Shown: positions 12,576-28,384 of the stretch, piece after piece | How positions within the stretch are numbered: position 1 is the first letter of the stretch | How the letters are laid out: each line of letters opens with the position of its first letter | From: Proteles cristata cristata | Taxonomy: Eukaryota > Chordata > Mammalia > Carnivora > Hyaenidae | Direction of reading: 5' to 3' | DNA: 64,000 bases | NCBI GenBank assembly: GCA_017311185.1 | Contig: JAESUZ010000446.1 | Span: 124,001 to 188,000 of the forward strand | Translations under genes and position numbers: made by a program | The notes under the pieces: model-generated | What the model saw: the letters and a program-made list of their open reading frames with translations, nothing else | Databases searched by the model: none | What the model was told of the DNA's origin: nothing

Positions 12576-13297
12576 CCGTCCCCTACCAGGGACTAGCTCG
12601 CCCACCGGGCCTTATCAGCTGCAACTAATTCCTGAGGAACTGTTCCCTTCCATTGCTTTCTCCACCTTCTGTGAGAGTAAATTAGCCAGCGAGAGTGAGC
12701 ACGGACTGCAACTGTGTTTTGGCGGAGTGACACTATTAGCGGATGTCCCCAGAGTTGACATCTTCCATCTGGGCCAGCTTGGTCCATAATCTCCATGACT
12801 AGGGCATCGCAGACTGTTTCTGTCTGACTGGGTGGCCAGGGCATCTCCAGGCCATGTGAATATGCACCTCAAGTTCATATCTGTATCTGTTTGCTTCTAA
12901 CTCAAATGCCATCATACTTTCATTATTGGTATGAAGAGGTCTGTCCAACATGTCTGTCTGTCCTTAGGTCTTTCGCCTTGCCATATGGAGTACACTTTCA
13001 TTGTGACTTATGAATTCCAATATGTCCAAGTATGGGTCGTATTTTACTCCTAATGCCACAGCTGCAGATGCATTTTCTAATCCACACCCTGTGCAACATT
13101 GGTATCATTTTGGATTTCTGCTACGTGAAACCTATTTGCATCACTTACAGCCACATCTCTATGTTCATAGAAATTTGCCTGAAGGATGGTTTGGGGGTCA
13201 TGCCTCGGGAACCAGACATCTAGCTGCAGTGCTAAACGTAGATTCTAAGGATAATGGCATTGTATCTATTTGCATCGGATTTTCTTGCTCTCACATG

Positions 13298-13440
13298 CAC
13301 TTCATCTGATTCTCACAGCAGCCCTTTGATATAGAATTATTATTTTTATTCACATTTTTCTGATTGGGCTCTTCAGGGTTATACACTTTATCCCTGCCCA
13401 CAGGGTCAGTGGGCTAGGATACAAACCAAGCTGACCCAGT
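13298..13440 (-). repeat. MIR-like fragment
   Basis: TCTCACAGCAGCCCTTTGAT followed by ATTATTATTTTTATTCACA resembles an antisense MIR core to 3' region. Diverged. Confidence 0.5.
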
Positions 13441-13944
13441 CCTTCTCAATGAATTGGTCTTGCTAAGATTCAGAGTCTTCTGTGACGTGGGGTGAATGTT
13501 AATCAGTCCTAAAAATAAGTGTTCCCGGAGCCTCAGGCTAGGAAAATGAGCATCACGTTTGATTTTCATTCCACCCTCTAAGGTGCACCAAGTGTTAGGG
13601 GTTGGGAGAGAAAAGGTCATTGATGCTTGGAGAGATTAAGTTAGGATGGGAAAGGTCTAAAAGTCTGTGATGCAGAGCCAGCCCTCCATGGGAGTAAGGA
13701 ATGTAGGCAGAGGGGGGCTAACTGGAAATGCCACACAATCCAATGGCCAGAATGTTCACAGTAAATACTCCTACACCTTACAGGACCCCAGGGTGCCCAG
13801 AAAGGATCTTTGGAGTCCAGGTCACCTGGCATGGCTCTGATAAGCACCTGTCTGCCCCAGGGGCAGCGCATCAGGTATAACAGAGAATTCAGTGGAAGCC
13901 TTTCATTCAGTTGTGTGATCAGCATAAGCAAATCTTTTCCGTTT

Positions 13945-14165
13945 GCAAGAGGCAGAGTGTGGGTGTTGGAAGAACCAGATTTCAAATCCCAGCTGTATTG
14001 CTAAGTAGCTCAGCCACAGCTATATCCCCTCTGAGCCTCCAGTGGCTTATCTGTAAAATGGGTCCAGTGATACCTGCCTTGTCTATCCCACAGGACCTTT
14101 GTGAACATAGAACAAGATGATTCATGGGAAATAATTTGTAAGTGGCTTCAAAAACATGGGTTGGG
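13945..14165 (+). repeat. MIR
   Basis: The blocks AGATTTCAAATCCCAGCTGT, CTTATCTGTAAAATGGG and GTGATACCTGCCTTGTCTA appear in MIR order. Nearly full-length copy of the ancient tRNA-derived SINE. Confidence 0.8.
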
Positions 14166-14847
14166 CCAGTGCTGTCACTGATAGGATATCGTCTTAAGGT
14201 GGCTTTCAGTTCTAATAGTTCCAAGATTGGAGATTCTAGATTCTTATCTTTCTATGTCTGGGTATTTTCCAGCTGCTTGTTTTTACATGTAACTCAAACC
14301 AGGCTGAGGCATCTTTTAAGGTGTCACTACTTTTACAACACCAGCAGGTGGTCAAACGGTAATGTTGGCATCTGCTTCTCTACATGGCTTGGCCTCAGTT
14401 CTTGCGACTGCTTAACAACAGCCTTTCCAGTAAGGCTGGGTCCACTTTAACGTTTCTTCCCTGACCTTGCTTCCGCTTCTGTGCCTTTTCTGGAATCACT
14501 TTTTCCATTTGCAAAGGCTTTCTCCTCTTCAAAAACAAAAACCCCTTTCTGATAGGAATTTTTATTTATTTATCTGTTTTGGCAAACCCTCTCCCATTTC
14601 TGAGGATCCCATTTTCCTTCCTGTTGACACATTGAATTAGAATCTTATTCACTGGGTCTGTTTTTTTAGAGTGTGGTGCCTATGTCTCTTCACGTATTTA
14701 TACTTTATCTCCAAAAAACACCCATTAAAAACCCAGTAAGTGACTTCATTAGGTACCCAGGGACTGGGATTTTGGTAGCTTTTGTGTACACCACAGTGCT
14801 TAATGAAGAGCCGCACCTTCAGGGCTCAGTCCTTCTACATCACCGGC

Positions 14848-15290
14848 TGTGGGGGTTGAATGGTGACCCCCAAAAGATAAGTTCATATCGTAACCCCTAG
14901 AACCTTGTGGATGAGACCTTTGGGAGAAGGGTCTTTGTAGATGTACTAAAGTTAAATAAAGATCTGGGAATGAGATCATCTTGGATTTTCCAGGGGGTCA
15001 AGTGCTATCCTAAGAGACATAGGGAAGACCAGTGCACCAATGCAGGGAGAAGAAAAGCTCATGTGAGCACTGGGGCAGGCGGGAGGGTTGCCGCCCCAAG
15101 CCAAGGAGCACCGGGAGCTAAGATGCTGGCAGGGGCAATGAAGCATTCTGCCTGAGAGCCCTGGGAACTCGGTAACCCCGCTGTCCCCTTGATTTCAGAC
15201 CTCTGGACCCCTGAATTACGGGGGAATAAACTCCTGTTGGTTTAAGCCATCAGGTAGGTGTGTGGTAATTTCTATGGTAACACTTCAAAA
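14848..15290 (+). repeat. Ancient LTR-like repeat (MaLR/ERVL type)
   Basis: It opens with GGGGTTGAATGGTGACCCCC and AAAAGATAAGTTCATATCG, continues with GGGTCTTTGTAGATGTA, and ends GATTTCAGACCTCTGG with AATAAACTCCTGTTGGTTTA. These blocks in this order are those of a widespread ancient mammalian LTR repeat. It is diverged and has no internal region beside it. The exact family is not assigned. Confidence 0.6.
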
Positions 15291-15877
15291 GTAATATATC
15301 TTTTTTTTTGTGAGCAAACCCAGAAATCATAATCCTAAGTGGTCAGAAGAAGGAAATTAATGGAATACCCTGGTTAATTCAGTTGCCAAATGGACTGTTC
15401 AGGTCAGTAAAGTTACACATGGGGAGTTGAGTAGTTTTTAATGCAAGCCAGTCCCAGTCTCCAGTACTTGCTAGATGACTTCTCCTTTGCTTTAATTACT
15501 TGATGGTGTCTTTCAAGGGCTCTCTACAACTTCCGCGAATGCACTACTAAATAAACCCAATATTCTTTCTTACTGGTGCATGAAAAGCCATAGACAGCAT
15601 GATTTCCCATAGGTGGATGTGGTAAGAGCCCTCCACTGGGTACAGTTTGTGATATTAAAGACAATTAAGGACCCTATCGGTCTTTCTGTTCTGACTGTAA
15701 ATTAACAAGATGAAATGCTAGAAAACAGCATTGGGCTGTGGAGAGAGGCTGCATGGGGGCATGTCTCACAAACTCGAAGACTCTCTCTTTCCCTCTTTTC
15801 CCCTCTCTCCCCCTCCATCTCCCCCTCTCCCGCCTCCCCCCATCTCTCTCCAATCTTGTTTGGTCTCCCTCCCTCCA

Positions 15878-15976
15878 ATCCATCCATCCATCCATCCATC
15901 CATCCATCCACCCACCCATCCACCCATCCATCCATCCATCCATCCATCCATCCATCCATCCATCCATCCATCCATC
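15878..15976. repeat. (ATCC)n tetranucleotide microsatellite
   Basis: About 24 units of CATC/ATCC, interrupted by CACCCACC variants around 15907-15925. It sits just after a long CT-rich tract (15780-15870). All long ORFs across it (MDGW or HPSI repeats) are products of the repeat. Confidence 0.98.
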
Positions 15977-18900
15977 GTATACAAGCTACTGAGTGTCCCA
16001 GTGATGTATTATTTCATGTATATTGCAGGCATTACAGATACAGAGAGAAAAAAAGCCCCATAGATTCTGATTAGGGTTTTCAATGTTCTGATGAGTATTT
16101 TTGATTCTCTTGGAGATTAAGGAATTGTTTAAAGACAGACACCACCCCCCCACCTCAAAGCCCATTGTATCCAAAGGTTACCAAGGTTGCCAAAGAGACT
16201 GCTTAAGAATGACATCCAAACCTCCCCTGAAGCTGTGTTCTAAGTATGGCAACTTTCCCTGGGCTGTGCCCCGTGGAAACGGAGAGGTTTCCCGAAGTGA
16301 ATTTTCAGCCTACCCTGTAAGCATCTCAACAGTAATCATCTTTGATGGGATGCTTCTGGCCTGTATTTACACAGGTTTGCTGTCATCAACACTCAGTGTG
16401 GGACATCATTTAACCTTTCTTTTAATATCGTATTCAGGTGTACAACATAGTGATTCAACAATTATATACTTTATGCTGTGCTCCCACAGGCATAGTCCCC
16501 ATCTGTCACCTACAACACCATCACAATATTATTCCCTATGCTGTGCTTTTCATCCCCATGACTGACTGACTTTATAACTGGAAGTCTGTACCTCTTAACC
16601 CCTGCTTATTTCTCCTACCCTCCACTGTCCTACCTTCTGGTAACCAGCAGTCTGCTCTCTGTGTTTAAGAATCTACTTCTGTTTGTGTCTGTTTCTGTTT
16701 TATTTTGTTTTTTGGATTCCACATATAAGTGAAATCATATGGTATTTGTCTTTTTATGTCTGACTTATTTCACTTAGTGTAATACCCTCTGGATCCATTC
16801 ATGTTGTGGCGAATGGCAAGATATCATTCTTTTTTATGGATGAGTAATAATTACATTGTATGTATATACATGTGTGTGTATATGCACATACATATACATG
16901 TATATATATGCACACCACACCTTTTATCTGCTCATCTATCGTTGCTTCCACAGCTTGACTATGAATAATGATGCAATAAACATACGGATGTGTATGACTT
17001 TTGAAGTTAGTGTTTTTGTTTTCTTTGGGTAAATAGTAGATGTGGTAATACTGGGTATTATGGCGTTTATATTTTTAATCATTTTAGGAATCTTCCTACT
17101 CTTTTCCATAGTGGCTGCATCAATTTACATCCCCACCAACAGTGCATAAGGGTTCTGCTTTCTTCACATCCTTGCCAATACTTGTTATATCTTGTCTTTT
17201 TGATTTTAGCCAGTCTGACAGGTGGGAGGTGATATCTCATTGTGGTTTAGATTTGCATTTCCCTGATGATTAGTTGTGCTGAGCACCTTTTTGTGTGTCT
17301 CTTGGCCATGTGTTCTTTATAAAAATGCATATTCATATCCTCTGTCCATTTTTAATCAGATTATCTGTTTAGTGTTGTAGGAATTCCTTATATAGTTCGG
17401 CTATTAACCCCATATTGCATGTTATTTGTAAATATCTTCTTCCATTCAGTAATCCATTCCATTTTGTTTTGTTGATGGTTTCCTCGTTGTGAAAAAGCTT
17501 CTTAGTTTGATGTAGTCCCAAAAGTTTCTTTTTACATTTACTTTTATGGCCTTTGGAGTCAGATCTAAAAAACATCATTGGGATTGAGGTCAATGAGTCT
17601 TCCTATAATTCCTTCTAGGAGACTTACAGTTTCTGGTATTATATTCAAGTGTGTAATCCATTTTTGAGTTTATTTTTGTGTGTGGTGTAAGAAAGTGGTC
17701 CAGTTTCATTCTTTTGCATGTAGCTATTTTTCACAACTCCAATTATTGAAGAGAGTGTCCTATGCTCTTGCTTTGTCATAGTTCAATTGGCCATACATGC
17801 ATGGGCTTATTTCTTTGTTCTCTATCCTATTCCACTGGCCTATGTGTCTGCTTTTGTGCTAATACTATACTGTTTTGATTACTATAGAGGGCTTTGTAGT
17901 CGAGTTTGAAATCAGGAAACTTGATATATCCAACTTTGTTTTTCTTTCTCAAGAATATTTTGGCTGTTCGGGGTCTTTTGTGTTTCCATGCAGATTTTGG
18001 GATTTTTTGTTCTAGTTTGGTTAAAACTCTCATTGCGGTTTTGATAGGGATTGCACTGATTCTACAGATTGCTTTGTGTAATATGGAGATTTTAACAATG
18101 TGCTTCCAAACCATTAGCACAAAATATCTTTCCTTCTGTGTTGTCTCCAATTTTTTTCATCAGTATGTTACAGTTTCAGTGTTCATGTCTTTCACGTCCT
18201 TGGTTAAGTTTATTCCTAAGTGTTTTCTTCTTTCTGATGTGACTGTAAATGGGGTTGTTTTCTTGATTTCTCTGATAGTTACTCTTGATAGTATACAGAA
18301 ATACAGCAGATTCTGTATATTTTGTATCCTACAACTTTACTGAATTCACTTATTCAAATACTTTTTCTAATAGTTTTCTTTTTCTGGAGTCTTCAAGGTT
18401 TCCTATATATAGTTTCATGCCAACTGCAAATAATGACAGTTTTACTTATTTCTTACAAATACGGATTTTTTTGTCTTCCCTGTATGACTGCTGGGGCTGG
18501 CATGAGTGGACAAGTGGCATGGGTGGCCATCCCTGTCCTGTTCCTTTTCCTTCAAAGGAAAAACCACTAAATATGATGTTAGCTGTGGGTTTGTCATAAA
18601 TGACCTCTATTATGTTAATGTGTGTTCCCTCTAATTCCATGTTGAGAGTTTTTCTCATGAAGGGATACTGAATTTACTCAAATACTTTCGCTACATTTAT
18701 TGAGATATGGTTTTTATTTTTCATCATGGGATAATGTGGGGTATCCCATGGATGAGTACTCAGCCATTCTTATGTCCCTGGAATAAATCCTGCTTGATCA
18801 TGGTGAATGATCTGTTTAATGTACTGTCAAATTTGATTTGCTGATAATTTGTTGAGGACTTTTGATATATATTCATCAGGGATATTAGCCTGTAATTTTC

Positions 18901-19038
18901 TCTTCTTGAAGTCTTTGTCTGGTTTTGGTATCAGGATAATGCCACACAGAATGGATTTGGAAAAATTCCTTCTTGTTCAGTTTTCTGGAATAGCTTGAGA
19001 ATGATAGGTATTAACTCTTTTTTAAATGGGCTAAACCC

Positions 19039-19276
19039 AGAGGCACCTAGCTGGCTCAGTTGGTTAAATGTCCGATTTTGACTCAGGTCATGATCTCATG
19101 GTTTGTGAGTTCGAGCCCCACACTGGGCATCAGGCCCTGCTCTGACAGCTCAGAGCCTGGAGCATGCTTCAGATTATGTGTCTCCCTCTCTTTCTCTGTC
19201 CCTTCCTGCTTGCACTCTGTCTCTCTCTCTCTCTCTTTCTCTTTCAAAAATAAATAAACTTTAAAAAAATAAAAAT
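19039..19276 (+). repeat. Feliform tRNA-Lys SINE inside L1
   Basis: Head AGAGGCACCTAGCTGGCTCA, tail TTTCAAAAATAAATAAACTT. It is flanked by AAATGGGCTAAACCC and AAATGGGTTAAACCC. Confidence 0.95.
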
Positions 19277-21100
19277 AAATGGGTTAAACCCTTCTTTAAA
19301 GTCTTCTTTAAATGTTTGGTAGTATTTACCTCTGAAGTCATTTGGTTCTGGACTGTTTGTTTGTTGGGAGGGTTTTTTTTTGTTTTTGTTTTTTTTAATT
19401 ACCAATTCAATTTTGTTACTAGTAATCAGTTCAGATTTTCTGTTTTTACTTGATTCAGTTTTGGAGTTTTGGAAGACTGTTTGTAGGAATTTATCCACTT
19501 CTATGTTGTCCCAATTTGTTGGCATATAATTTTTTTAGTAGTCTCTTATAAGCTTATATATTTCTGTGGTGTCAACTGTAACTTCTCTTTCATTTCTGAT
19601 ATTTTTTATTTGTGATTCGTATAAAAAAGGTTTGTCAATTTTGTTTATCTTATCAAAGATCCATCTCTTAGTTTCATTGATCTTTTTAATATTTTTTCTT
19701 CTCTATTTCATTGGCTTTTGCCCCAAACTTTATTATTTCCTTTTCTTCCCTATAACTTTGGGCTTTGTTTATTCTTCTTTTTCTTGTTCTGTTAGATTGT
19801 TATGTTTAGATTGGTTTTTTGAGAATTTCTTGTTTCTTGAAGTAAAAATTATAAATTTTCCCTTAGAATAGGTTCCTGTGTCTCAAAGATTTTAAATCAC
19901 CGTTTCCAGTTTCATTTGCCTCCAGGTGTATTTGAATTCCCTCTTGATTTCATTTACCTACTCACTGGTTTTTTTAGTAGCATGTTGGTTAGCCTCCACG
20001 TGTTTGTATTTTATCTGTTTTTTTCCTTCTGAGTTCTAGTTTTATACGGCTGTGGTTGGAAAAGATGCTTGATATGATTTCACTATTCTTAAATTTACTG
20101 AAACTTGTTTTGTGGCCCAACAGATGATCTATCCTGGAAAATGTCCCATGTACACTTGAAAAGAATGTGTATTCTGTTTTAGGATGAAATGTTCTGAATA
20201 TATCTGTTCTTTCCATCTCATCCAGTGTGTCCTTCAAAGCCACTGTTTCTTTGATTTTCTGCTTGGATGATCTTTCCATTGCTCTAAGTGGGGTGTTAAA
20301 ATCCCTACTGTAATTGCATTATTGTTCATTTCTCACTTTATGTCTGTTAATATTTGCTTCATATGTTGTTTGTGTTAGATGCATATTTACAGTTATGTTC
20401 TTTTGTTGGATCAATCCTTTATAATTATTTTATGTCCTCCTTTGTCTCTGGTTACAGATTTTGTTTTATAGTTGATTTTGTCTTCTATAAATATTGCTAC
20501 AGTTTTTTTTTTCTTCCATTTGCATGAATTCTCTTTTTCCATGCCTTTACTTTCTGTCTGTGTGTCTTTATATCTGAAGTCAGTCTCTTGTAGGCAGCAT
20601 AGAGTTGGGTCCTTAATCTATTTAGTCATCTGTGTCTTTTGACTGGAGCATTTAGCCCATTTATATTTAAAGTAATTATAGATAGGTATGTACTTATCCC
20701 TATTTTGTTCATTGTTTTCTGGTTGTTTTTGTAGTTCTTCTCTGTTCCTTTCTTCTTCTCTTGCCCTCCTCCCTTGTGATTGATGACTCTTTAGTGATAG
20801 GTTTGGTTTCCTTTCTTTTTATTTTTGTGTATCTAGTACAGATATATAAATGTGGTTACCATGAAGTTTATGTAATACCATCCTACATATGTAGCAGTCT
20901 CTTGTAAGTTGCTGGTCACTTAAGATCAACACATTCTAAAAGCACTACATTCTTAGTCTTTCCCACTCCATGTTTTATATTTGTAATGGCCCATTTTACA
21001 TTTATTTTAATATTGTGAATCCATTAATTTTTGTAGATCTAATTGATTTTACTTTTTAACCTTATGCTAGGTTTACAAGTGATTTACTATGTTTACTTTT

Positions 21101-21293
21101 TTAAAAACAGTGTTTATTTTTGAGAGAGAGCATGTATGAACAAGGAAGGGGCAGAGAGAGAGGGAGACAGAGGACCCAAAGCAGGCTCCATGCTGCCAGT
21201 GCAGAGCTGGATGTGGGGCTCGAACCCACCAACTGTAAGATCATGACCTGGGCTGAAATTAGATGCTTAACCACCTGAGCCACCCAGGTGCCC
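21101..21293 (-). repeat. Feliform tRNA-Lys SINE inside L1, perfect 14-bp TSD
   Basis: Antisense copy ending GAGCCACCCAGGTGCCC. It is flanked by identical CTATGTTTACTTTT at 21087-21100 and 21294-21307. Confidence 0.95.
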
Positions 21294-23251
21294 CTATGTT
21301 TACTTTTACCAGTTAAGCTTTTTCCTTTCATAATTTTCTTCAAGGCCTTTTCTGCTTAAAGAAGTCCCTTGAACATTTTTTGTAAGGCTGATTTTGTGGT
21401 GATGAACTCTTTTAACTTAACTTTTGTCCGGGAAATTCTTTGTCTTCTTCAAATCTGAGTGATAACCTGCTGGTAGAGTATTCTTGGTTGTAGTTTTCTT
21501 CCTTCTGGCACTTTGAATATATCATACCACTCCCTTCTCGCCTTCAAAGCATGTACCAAAACTCTGCACATAGCCCTATGGAGTTCCACTTGTGCATGAC
21601 TGCTTGTTTTTCTCTTGCCTCTTTCAAGATCCTCTTTAATTTCTTACATTTTAATTATTATATGTCTTGGTGTGGACCTCTTGAGTTCATCTTGTTTGGG
21701 ACTCTCTGATTCCCTCCCTAGGTTAGGGAAGTTTTCGGCTAGCATGTCATCAAATAAGTTTTACTCTTCTTCTTTCTCTTCTAGTGCAAATATTAGCATA
21801 CTTAATGTTGTCTCAGAGGCCCCTTAACCTATGCTAATTTTTAAAATTCTCTTTTCTTTCTGCTGTTAAACTTGGGTGCTTTCTGTACCCTATTTTCCAG
21901 ATGCTGAACTGTTCTACTACATCCTCTAATCTGGTAGTGATTCCTTCTAGGGTATTTGACATTTCTGTTTTTGCCTTCTTTGCCAGATTGGTTCTTTTTT
22001 GTGTTCTCTGTTGATGTCTCACTGAGTTCATCCACTTTTCCCTTAAGTCTGGTGGGCATCTTTATGACTATTAAACTCTTTGTCAGGTAGATTGCTATCT
22101 CGATTTCTTTTAGTTCTTTTTCCAAAGTTTTGTCTTTAGTTTGGAGCATATTCTTCTGTCTCCTCATTTTGACTTCTTCTGTTTAGTTATATGAATTAGG
22201 TGAAAAAGTCACCTCTCCCAGTCTTGAAGGAGTGACTCTGTGTAGGACTGTCCTCTGTATGGACTATGTGTGCCTGGGAGCTTTGGCTGGCTGGCTGTTC
22301 CCACACTGGGGTTCTCTATGCAGAGGGTTTCCTGGCTGGCTGGCTGGCTGGAGCTGAAGCAGGCACAGACCAAGGGGTCCTGGGGGATTCTGCACTATGG
22401 CTAGCCTGGCAGGAAGTGGATATAGGCTGGTGGGTCCTGGGGCAATCCACACTGATTTGCCTTGGTGAGATGATTGGAACTAGAGGGGTGTCCTAGAGTA
22501 CTGGACATTTGTGCTCCCTTGGCTAGATGGCTGGAGCCATACGGGGTACTGTCGAGGAGTTCCTGGGTGTGCATCATACCGGGGCAGCCTTAGTGAGATG
22601 GCTGGAGCGGTGGCAGGCATGGGCGGGGGGCTGCATTAGGGGGATGGATGGATCTGGTGTAGGTTGGCACACTGGGGCTCACGGAAGCAGCAGCCTGGGT
22701 CCTATCTGCACTATCAAGGTGGAGGGGGAGCTGAAACAATGGCACCCGCCAGCACCTCTGGCCTTGAGGAGAGGTCCAGCATCTCCCCCACCACTTGGCG
22801 GACGTCCAGAGTCCAGCTGTCCCACTGTGCAAGGTGGGCAAGCCTGTGTGGGCCTCTCCAGTGCCATCCCTCCCCTGCAGCTGGTAATGCTGGGGGCGGG
22901 GCTCCCATCATTACTGTGCTTCTGTCCTTTGTTGAGCAGACGCGTCCAGTTGGCTCCCAGTCCTTCAAGAGGAATTGCTCCTTTATATGTCGGAGTAGAT
23001 TTGTGTGCCCAGGGGAGGAGGTGCATTTAGGGTTTTCCTATGCTGCCATCTTGGATCCACTCTTACCACTGAACCTTACTGATGACTTTGGTCCGATGTT
23101 ATGAATACTTGCCACAGAATAGCAAACAATCCCATCTTCCCAGAGCCTTTTAGTTGTCTTGCAACTTCCCTTTATGTTGGATTCAACATGACCCTCTCAC
23201 TGTGCTCACTGGGCCAGCCTCCAGCAGCTCAGCCAGCCTCTTGTCTGGCTC

Positions 23252-23252
<1 letters not shown>

Positions 23253-23290
<38 letters not shown>
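23253..23290. repeat. (GT)n microsatellite
   Basis: About 19 uninterrupted GT units followed by a T-rich run. Likely length-variable. Confidence 0.97.
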
Positions 23291-23293
<3 letters not shown>

Positions 23294-23953
23294 ATTTTTT
23301 CCCTCTGATCTTCAATGAGTCAGAAACCAGACAACTAAGCTTTTGGTGATTTCTATGTTAAATAAGAGTCAACTGTATATTAAGAAAAGAAGTCAGGAGA
23401 TTAAAGTAAAATATCTCTCCTCTAAGAAGGATGTGAAAAGATGGTGTATGCTAGAGACATTTTGGATGGACATTCACTCATGAAAGAGGATACACATGGC
23501 TTCCTATGCCCTTCTACAAGGTGCAAGCAAATAGGTTTCCATAGGTGTGTATGAATATTCAAGGAAGAGCTCGCCTCTCCCCCCACCCAAGTTTTGAACA
23601 TTCAATAAGCATTTCTAGTTGGCCCAAGCAAAAAATTGGGAAAAACAAGAGCTATAAAGGGGATAGAGAAAGCAATGAGTAAGATGCCAAAGAGAAAGCA
23701 GCGTAATGGAAAGAGATGAGAAAAGTGGAGTTGAGAGGGAGAATAAGGAAGGACCAGAATAAAGAACAAAATGAGACCAGAACCCTACTGCCTCTGAGAC
23801 TTGAGTTCCTGACTTGACTGTCCTCACCATGGGCATGGAACTTCCTGCCGCAAAGCACACTGGCCATTTCACAGAGCGCCAGAGTGCAGTGGTTAGATTA
23901 ACTGGACAGAAAATCCCGATATCTCCGTACATGCTTCCAAAGAGTAAAATTTA

Positions 23954-25626
<1,673 letters not shown>

Positions 25627-28099
25627 CTAGGGAAAAACAAAACAATTCAAAATTTCAGTTTTTTTTAAATAAGAAAATGAGCACTACTTTCTAAATGGAT
25701 TTAGATTATTTCGGGGAGGACCAATTCTATCTTGAGATCAAGTATAAAAAGACCAAAATAATTGAGCTGATCTACAGCATGTCTGAGCACCGTGAAGAAG
25801 CCTGGGGCATGTGGGGGGCAAGCGTGTGATGTCGGCTGGGACACAGCAGGTGGGGCACAGCGGGTGGGGCACAGCATGGGGAAGGGGCCAACGGGACTTG
25901 CCCAGCCACCAGTGGATGGGGTTGGACGCTCGGTGGTATACGATGCTGACTGTATTCCTATGGAAATTGATAGTGTGTGGGATGGGAAAGAGAATGCACA
26001 TCAGGGCTCTGACTCCCGGCGCGGAGGGGGGATGCGCTCAACACTCAGGGAGTAGTCCTGAGCGTATTCTGTAGGTATGGCGCCGTGGCAGAAGTGAGGG
26101 TGGGGATGCACATTCCTGCCTCATCCATCAGGTTTGATGAAACACAGTCCCACCTTCAGGAAGCGTACAGTTAAGTACAGTCTTATTTCTTCGCCTGTCC
26201 TGATTTCGCCTGTTGCGGGAGGCAGATGAGGGCTAGCACGTTGCTCCTGACAGAGGGCATCATGCATGTTACTAGAGCTGGTCCCCTTGAATGGCGGCCA
26301 TTGAGAGAAAAAGCTGAATGGTGTCCAGGTCGTAGTGAGAGTATCAGAAGTGGCTACGATTCCAGGGAGCCCGAGCTCCTCTATGTGAGGCACTACTTCC
26401 TCTATAAGTATATATGTGACACTTCGAGAATCTCAATGCAGAGAGTCCTTATGAACCACAGAATTAGTCATCCTTAAAGCGGGAAGACCTTTAGCACGTC
26501 TGTTCATGAATTTGCACCCCAAAGCCTCACTTGGGTGATTTTTTAACAGAATTAACCTTTGAGTTTTGATGTGAGACTAACCGAGGCCCTGGGGCATATG
26601 AAGAGACCGGGTTCTGGTCTGTCAGGGACATACGTTTCCCACCACTTGTGCTGAGGCCAGTTCTCCACAGAACTGGGGAAACCAAATGTTGCGGTAATTA
26701 TCTCAATAATTCAGGTAAAGATAAGTAGTATCTGGCTTTTTTTTAAAGCTGATTCTGATCTAATCTACACACTTCCTGTATCTTTAACTGGAGCTTTTAC
26801 CCTTCTGGACAGGCCAAAATTCTCCAGTGATAGATGTCCTAACTTAACATTGACGCTTCAAATATAACTTGAAATTAATCATTTGCTCAGTCTGCACACA
26901 TCTGCCTCATCAATAGCACACCTTTCCTTTAGCTCTTATTCTTGTAAGCACCATATGGACCACTTCAAAACACCTTTTTTACCTAAAACTATAATGGTCT
27001 GTACATACACAGTAGTGGAATCACCTACATGCTGAAGAGAATGGAAGATTTAATAAAAGTTTAAAGGCCATTTATTACAGTTCTCAGATGAAGGGTTCCT
27101 CTTAAGTGTTACAATGCAGACAAATCCATATAAAACTTGAGAATTTGGAATGTATATGTAGTCATCTAGGACTCGAGGCAAAAGGCCAACCCCAATTTCT
27201 ATACAACCCTGGGCACAGTGGTCCCATCAGTTCTCATGCTTACGTCAGCTCTGTGCCTAGCTAGGCAGGGTTGGGGGGTGAATCTGCATGGTGAAACTCA
27301 GACTCTAAGGTACCACAAGGCACGGTCATGTTTACTCCCTTGGGCATTCCAAGAAGACCACACTACCACAGTGATTATTAATTAAATAGTAATTGAGATT
27401 TATAGCATCTTGGATGCCACACTTAATCCTACTAAAAGATTTTATGTCTCTACGATAAATATTTTAAAACAATCTCTTCTAATTCTTATCTATTAAGCCA
27501 AGGGCACTGAAAAAAGCCAGTCGATCGCCTTTATTTATGATGGCATTTTGTGTCAGTTGAAATGCTTGGTTTGGGCGAATACCAGCTAAAATGTGGGCTG
27601 CTTGCAGGACTAGGGGTAGTCCATGCCTGGAGGTCCAGCTTGCATGGAGAAACCTGCTATCTTGCTAGAAGGTGCTGGTCTGAGGATCCTTGCCCTTTTC
27701 TAAGGGGTTCTGGATGCTATTTGGAAGTCTCGGGAAGACCTTCATCCAGGGAACTCTTGGGTCTAACTCTGGGCCCAAGGAGATGGCTCTGTGATGAAAT
27801 CGGAATAAACACATGCAAGTACAAAGTCATGCAGCCCTGGGGTCTGGGTTGCAAGGATCGCGTTTTGAAGACCGGATAAATCTTTTAAAAGTTGAATCTC
27901 AAGTCCCAGTCATACACACAAATGTACATACATACATACCTGACTCAAACTTTCATAAATGACTGAAAATGTGTCCTCAGAACTGCAGGTGACCTACCAC
28001 TGGCCTGGAGCCCTGCAGAACCACTCTCAAAAAGAAAAGCCTGTCCACTGGAAGGATTCCAGATCAGCTCCGGTTTAACCAAACCCAGAAGGACAAGAC

Positions 28100-28340
28100 G
28101 CAGGGCAATGGTCAAGACCAGGGGCTTTGCCCTTACTGAGAACTGACTTCATATTTTCCTATTTGTGACCATGGAGAAGTTAACCTCCCCCGAGCATGAT
28201 CATCTTTATTTGCAAAATGGAGGGATAATATTCCTGTCTCAAAAGGACTGTTATGAGTAGTAAATGAGACTATATATGTAGAAAACTGGCTCAGGGTTAG
28301 CCTGTAGCATGCACTTGATAGTCGGTAGCTGTTATCATAG
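28100..28340 (+). repeat. MIR
   Basis: The blocks GTGACCATGGAGAAGTTAAC, TTATTTGCAAAATGGAGGG and TGTTATGAGTAGTAAATGAG appear in MIR order. Ancient. Confidence 0.75.
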
Positions 28341-28384
28341 GAAACAATTTAAAAACCAAACAAAAGACTAAATAAATGGAGATC

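Larger units (their letters stand above)
16412..23065 (-). mobile_element. Long antisense LINE-1 (decayed), with two SINE insertions
   Basis: Read on the minus strand this is a near-complete L1. The 5' start is near 23060 (GATCCAAGATGGCAGCATAG) with a GC-rich 5' UTR down to about 22200. The ORF1 region lies around 22167-21840 (coiled-coil-like KDKTLEKELKEIEIAIYL). The ORF2 endonuclease is around 20280-19990 (HGTFSRIDHLL, FSNHSRIKLE), and reverse transcriptase and C-terminal pieces follow around 18150-17400. The 3' UTR ends near 16412. All frames are broken by stops and shifts, so it is dead. It lies in the same orientation as PRKCQ transcription. SINEs at 19039 and 21101 interrupt it, each with target duplications of L1 sequence. 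Confidence 0.9.

Noticed and set aside
13010..13309. 99-codon plus-strand ORF in single-copy intron
   Set aside because: No domain, no splice or promoter context. It is flanked by an MIR-like piece, so chance is the simplest explanation.
15674..16074. ORFs rich in MDGW or HPSI repeats in four frames
   Set aside because: Direct translation of the ATCC microsatellite.
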